Part shown: positions 38,345-40,551 of the stretch, piece after piece
How positions within the stretch are numbered: the first letter of the stretch is position 1
Layout of the letters: every line of letters starts with the position of its first letter
DNA from: Ascoidea asiatica
Lineage: Eukaryota > Ascomycota > Saccharomycetes > Ascoideales > Ascoideaceae
Assembly (NCBI GenBank): GCA_001600695.1
Contig: BCKQ01000006.1
Location: forward strand, 330,153-370,703
DNA: 40,551 nucleotides
Direction: 5' to 3'
Program-made: the position numbers and the translations under genes
Notes under the pieces: model-generated
What the model was told of the DNA's origin: nothing
Database searches by the model: none
What the model saw: only the letters and a program-made list of their open reading frames with translations

Positions 38345-40451
38345 CGACAATGGATTCAAAAGATACTGCCTGTATATCTAAAGGGAAGAATTCTTGATAA
38401 TCCAGATATTAATATTGAAAGTCAAAATAATGTAGCTATTTGTTTGATTTCAATTAATGGTATCTTTTATTTTGAATAGGATCTGACAAAGCGACCTTAT
38501 TATCGTTTATCTGATTCGTAGCAGTTATCGAATAAATAATAAGAATAGTAGGAATAGGAAAAGAATATGATTAGATTATTTTGTCTTTCGATTGCGAAAT
38601 AAATATTTTCACCCTTCAAAAAAAAAGCCTTTGGATTAAAGTCTAATGAAATGAAATATTCATTGTGGTTTTGAATGAGTCAATCCTTTCACAGTATTGG
38701 CATCACTTTGTTCTATAACTCATGATGACCATGAGTTCCAGCCACGGCTTTGAAACCCCTTTTATTAATACTGGAAATGATAATTATCATGAAAAAATTA
38801 CATCAAATCAGTAATTATTTCAAAAGAATTGATACAAATTTGCCCATAATCAAGTCTAAAAAAAATTTTTAATCAAAGGGTTTAAACTTTTGAGAAAGTT
38901 AAAATACGCTCAGCCGTTTAATAGTTTTTTACTGCAGAAACGTTATTGTTTTGTTTCTTAAACTACAAAAGGAAACTTGAATTCCGAAGAAATTTAAATC
39001 ATAAACTCATATCAGAACCACAGAAAAGTTTCCAAAGGAAATCCACAAAATATTTCATATTTTATAAAAAGTATATTAAAATTTTATAATGATGGTCCGA
39101 TCATTTAAATTCTTTCATGGGGAAAATCAAAAAAATGGAGTGATCAATTAAAGGGTTTTCTCTTAAATTTATAACTTTGAAAAGCATACATTGGCAACAT
39201 TGTGTGACTAATTTCAATTATTTGAAGACTTGAACTTTTTTTTCCTGTCTTTGAAGGAGTTATAATATTATCCGAAAATTTCCCTATTTCTTTGATTAGA
39301 AAGAAATAAAGAAAATAATTTAAATTATTCTTGATTATTTAAAAGAAATGAGTCATTTACTCTTGATAGAAACTTGATTTTCACTCTTTTAATTCTTAAC
39401 ATATTTACAAATATTATACTTTGAGAATATAATTGGAAATTATTCAGTGAAAATTTTGAAAGAAAATAATCTATTTTTATGTGATAATGATTGAAAGAAA
39501 AAAAACAGAGAATTAAAATTTTATAAAAAAATTGTCAGAATTCTTTTCTTTCCATATAACAAGAAATGACATATTATTTATTTGGAAAGTTCCAAAAGAA
39601 ACAAAAAAAGCAAGAATTTCATTTTTAACTCCTGGATCAAAGGGAAAATAATTTGTGGTTAATTGAGAGGATATTAAATAAAGAAAAATAAATTGGATTT
39701 GAGAGTTTATTATTAGTTTCCAATAAGGAGAAGATCAAAAAATATTATACAGTGAATTAATTATATTGGAAGGCTTAAGGATAAAATTGGTCGTAATCAT
39801 AAAACTAAGATACGAGAGTATGAGACAATTTAGATCTTATCTATCGTTAGTTTATTACTAAAAATATTTTTTGAATATTTTTGGAGCGAGCATCATAATG
39901 AATCTCATTTAAATCGGATCTATTTTTTACTTGTTGAAATATATTAATATTGTTAATTTCACGATAAATGTGAAATTAAAGTGTATAAATTTTATATTAT
40001 TTCACTTGCAGTTTCTCTCATGCTGGCTTATACAAATTTTACTTTTTGAGAGTTTTTCAAGGCAATGATTTTGTTTTCTTATCAAATAATTTGATCTCAA
40101 AATTTTTGAAAGGAAATTGAAATAATATTTAAATAAAATTTTTAAGAAGTCTGGAACAATGGCTCTTGTGATTAAAAAAATTCATATTCGGAAAACATCC
40201 AAAAGTTGATATTTATTTTTTGACTCAAGAAAATGATCCATTGAATCTCGGTAGTGCGTCATAGCATTTCTTTGGAATGTTTTTTTTACGAAATTAAAAT
40301 TTATATTGCTAATTCAAACTTGATTTTTCAGTTCCGGAAAGAACTGCTCTTAGTATTAAAACAAATGTCAATCGAAACCAAGAAAATATTTTTTTCTTTT
40401 GATCTCGGAGCGACAACCTCATTAAAGTTCAAAAAATTAAAAAATAATTAA
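38345..40451 (+). pseudogene. Coding-like fragments with many stops
   Basis: Several separate stretches on the plus strand read like protein but are broken: 38345-38521 (with PVYLKGRILDNPDIN, two stops), about 39220-39310 (PVFEGVIILSENFP), about 39530-39640 (NDILFIWKVPKETKK), about 39780-39960 (EYFWSEHHNES), and 40180-40451, whose last part 40254-40451 is a clean frame of 65 codons with an alternative start. They do not share one frame, and no family is recognised. They may be remains of one or more genes or chance in AT-rich DNA, and the first explanation is only mildly favoured. Confidence 0.25.
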
Positions 40452-40551
40452 GATTACATTATTTAAAATAATAATAAGATTGTTCAGAGATTTATGAAAT
40501 ACATAAAAAGTGTTGGGATTCTTGAAACATAATGGAATAAATTAAGTTGTT

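Overview
The window looks like nuclear DNA from a very AT-rich budding yeast (Saccharomycotina). The evidence is the gene set (MON2, COX12, GRC3, YPK9, a THI7-type permease, a GRX2-like glutaredoxin, VPS27, SAK1, a Maf-family protein), a spliceosomal intron with a perfect TACTAAC branch site, long asparagine runs in the proteins and almost exclusive use of A/T-ending codons. I cannot name the genus. CTG codons are so rare and so badly placed that the genetic code (CUG-Leu or CUG-Ser) cannot be decided here. There are no tRNA, rRNA, CRISPR or intact transposon genes that I can see.

Layout: 1-5980 is a gene graveyard around one intact but odd gene. That gene (1011-2642, minus) is a YPK-type AGC kinase with DFE in place of DFG, no activation-loop threonine and no hydrophobic motif. 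It is flanked by two copies of the same decayed gene (1-510 and 4220-5251, both minus) and one decayed plus-strand frame (3562-4215). From 5985 to 37627 the window is ordinary, gene-dense, conserved yeast chromosome: MON2 (+), an FMP42-like MFS carrier (-), COX12 (-), GRC3 (+, with a 19-nt first exon and a 68-nt intron), YPK9 (-), a THI7-like permease (-), GRX2 (+), VPS27 (+), SAK1 (+) and a Maf-like nucleotide pyrophosphatase (-). From 37628 to the end there is again no intact gene, only coding-like fragments interrupted by stops on the plus strand.

The genes are mostly housekeeping and do not form one pathway, but some share themes. MON2 and VPS27 act in Golgi/endosome traffic, YPK9 is a vacuolar/endolysosomal P5 ATPase, SAK1 activates the Snf1 energy kinase, COX12 is a respiratory-chain subunit, and GRC3 is an rRNA-processing kinase.

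Three genome-level patterns stand out. Several intergenic regions hold GC-rich islands (about 5.6, 13.9-14.1, 15.1-15.4, 23.4-23.5, 26.3-26.7, 27.5-27.7, 28.5 and 31.6-32.1 kb) that are richer in GC than the neighbouring coding sequence, the reverse of the usual pattern. In the long genes, codon use is most AT-extreme near the 5' part and relaxes further in. Short tandem repeats sit at many gene boundaries. I found no convincing novel defence or mobile system; the best candidate for new biology is the atypical YPK-like kinase in its decayed neighbourhood.
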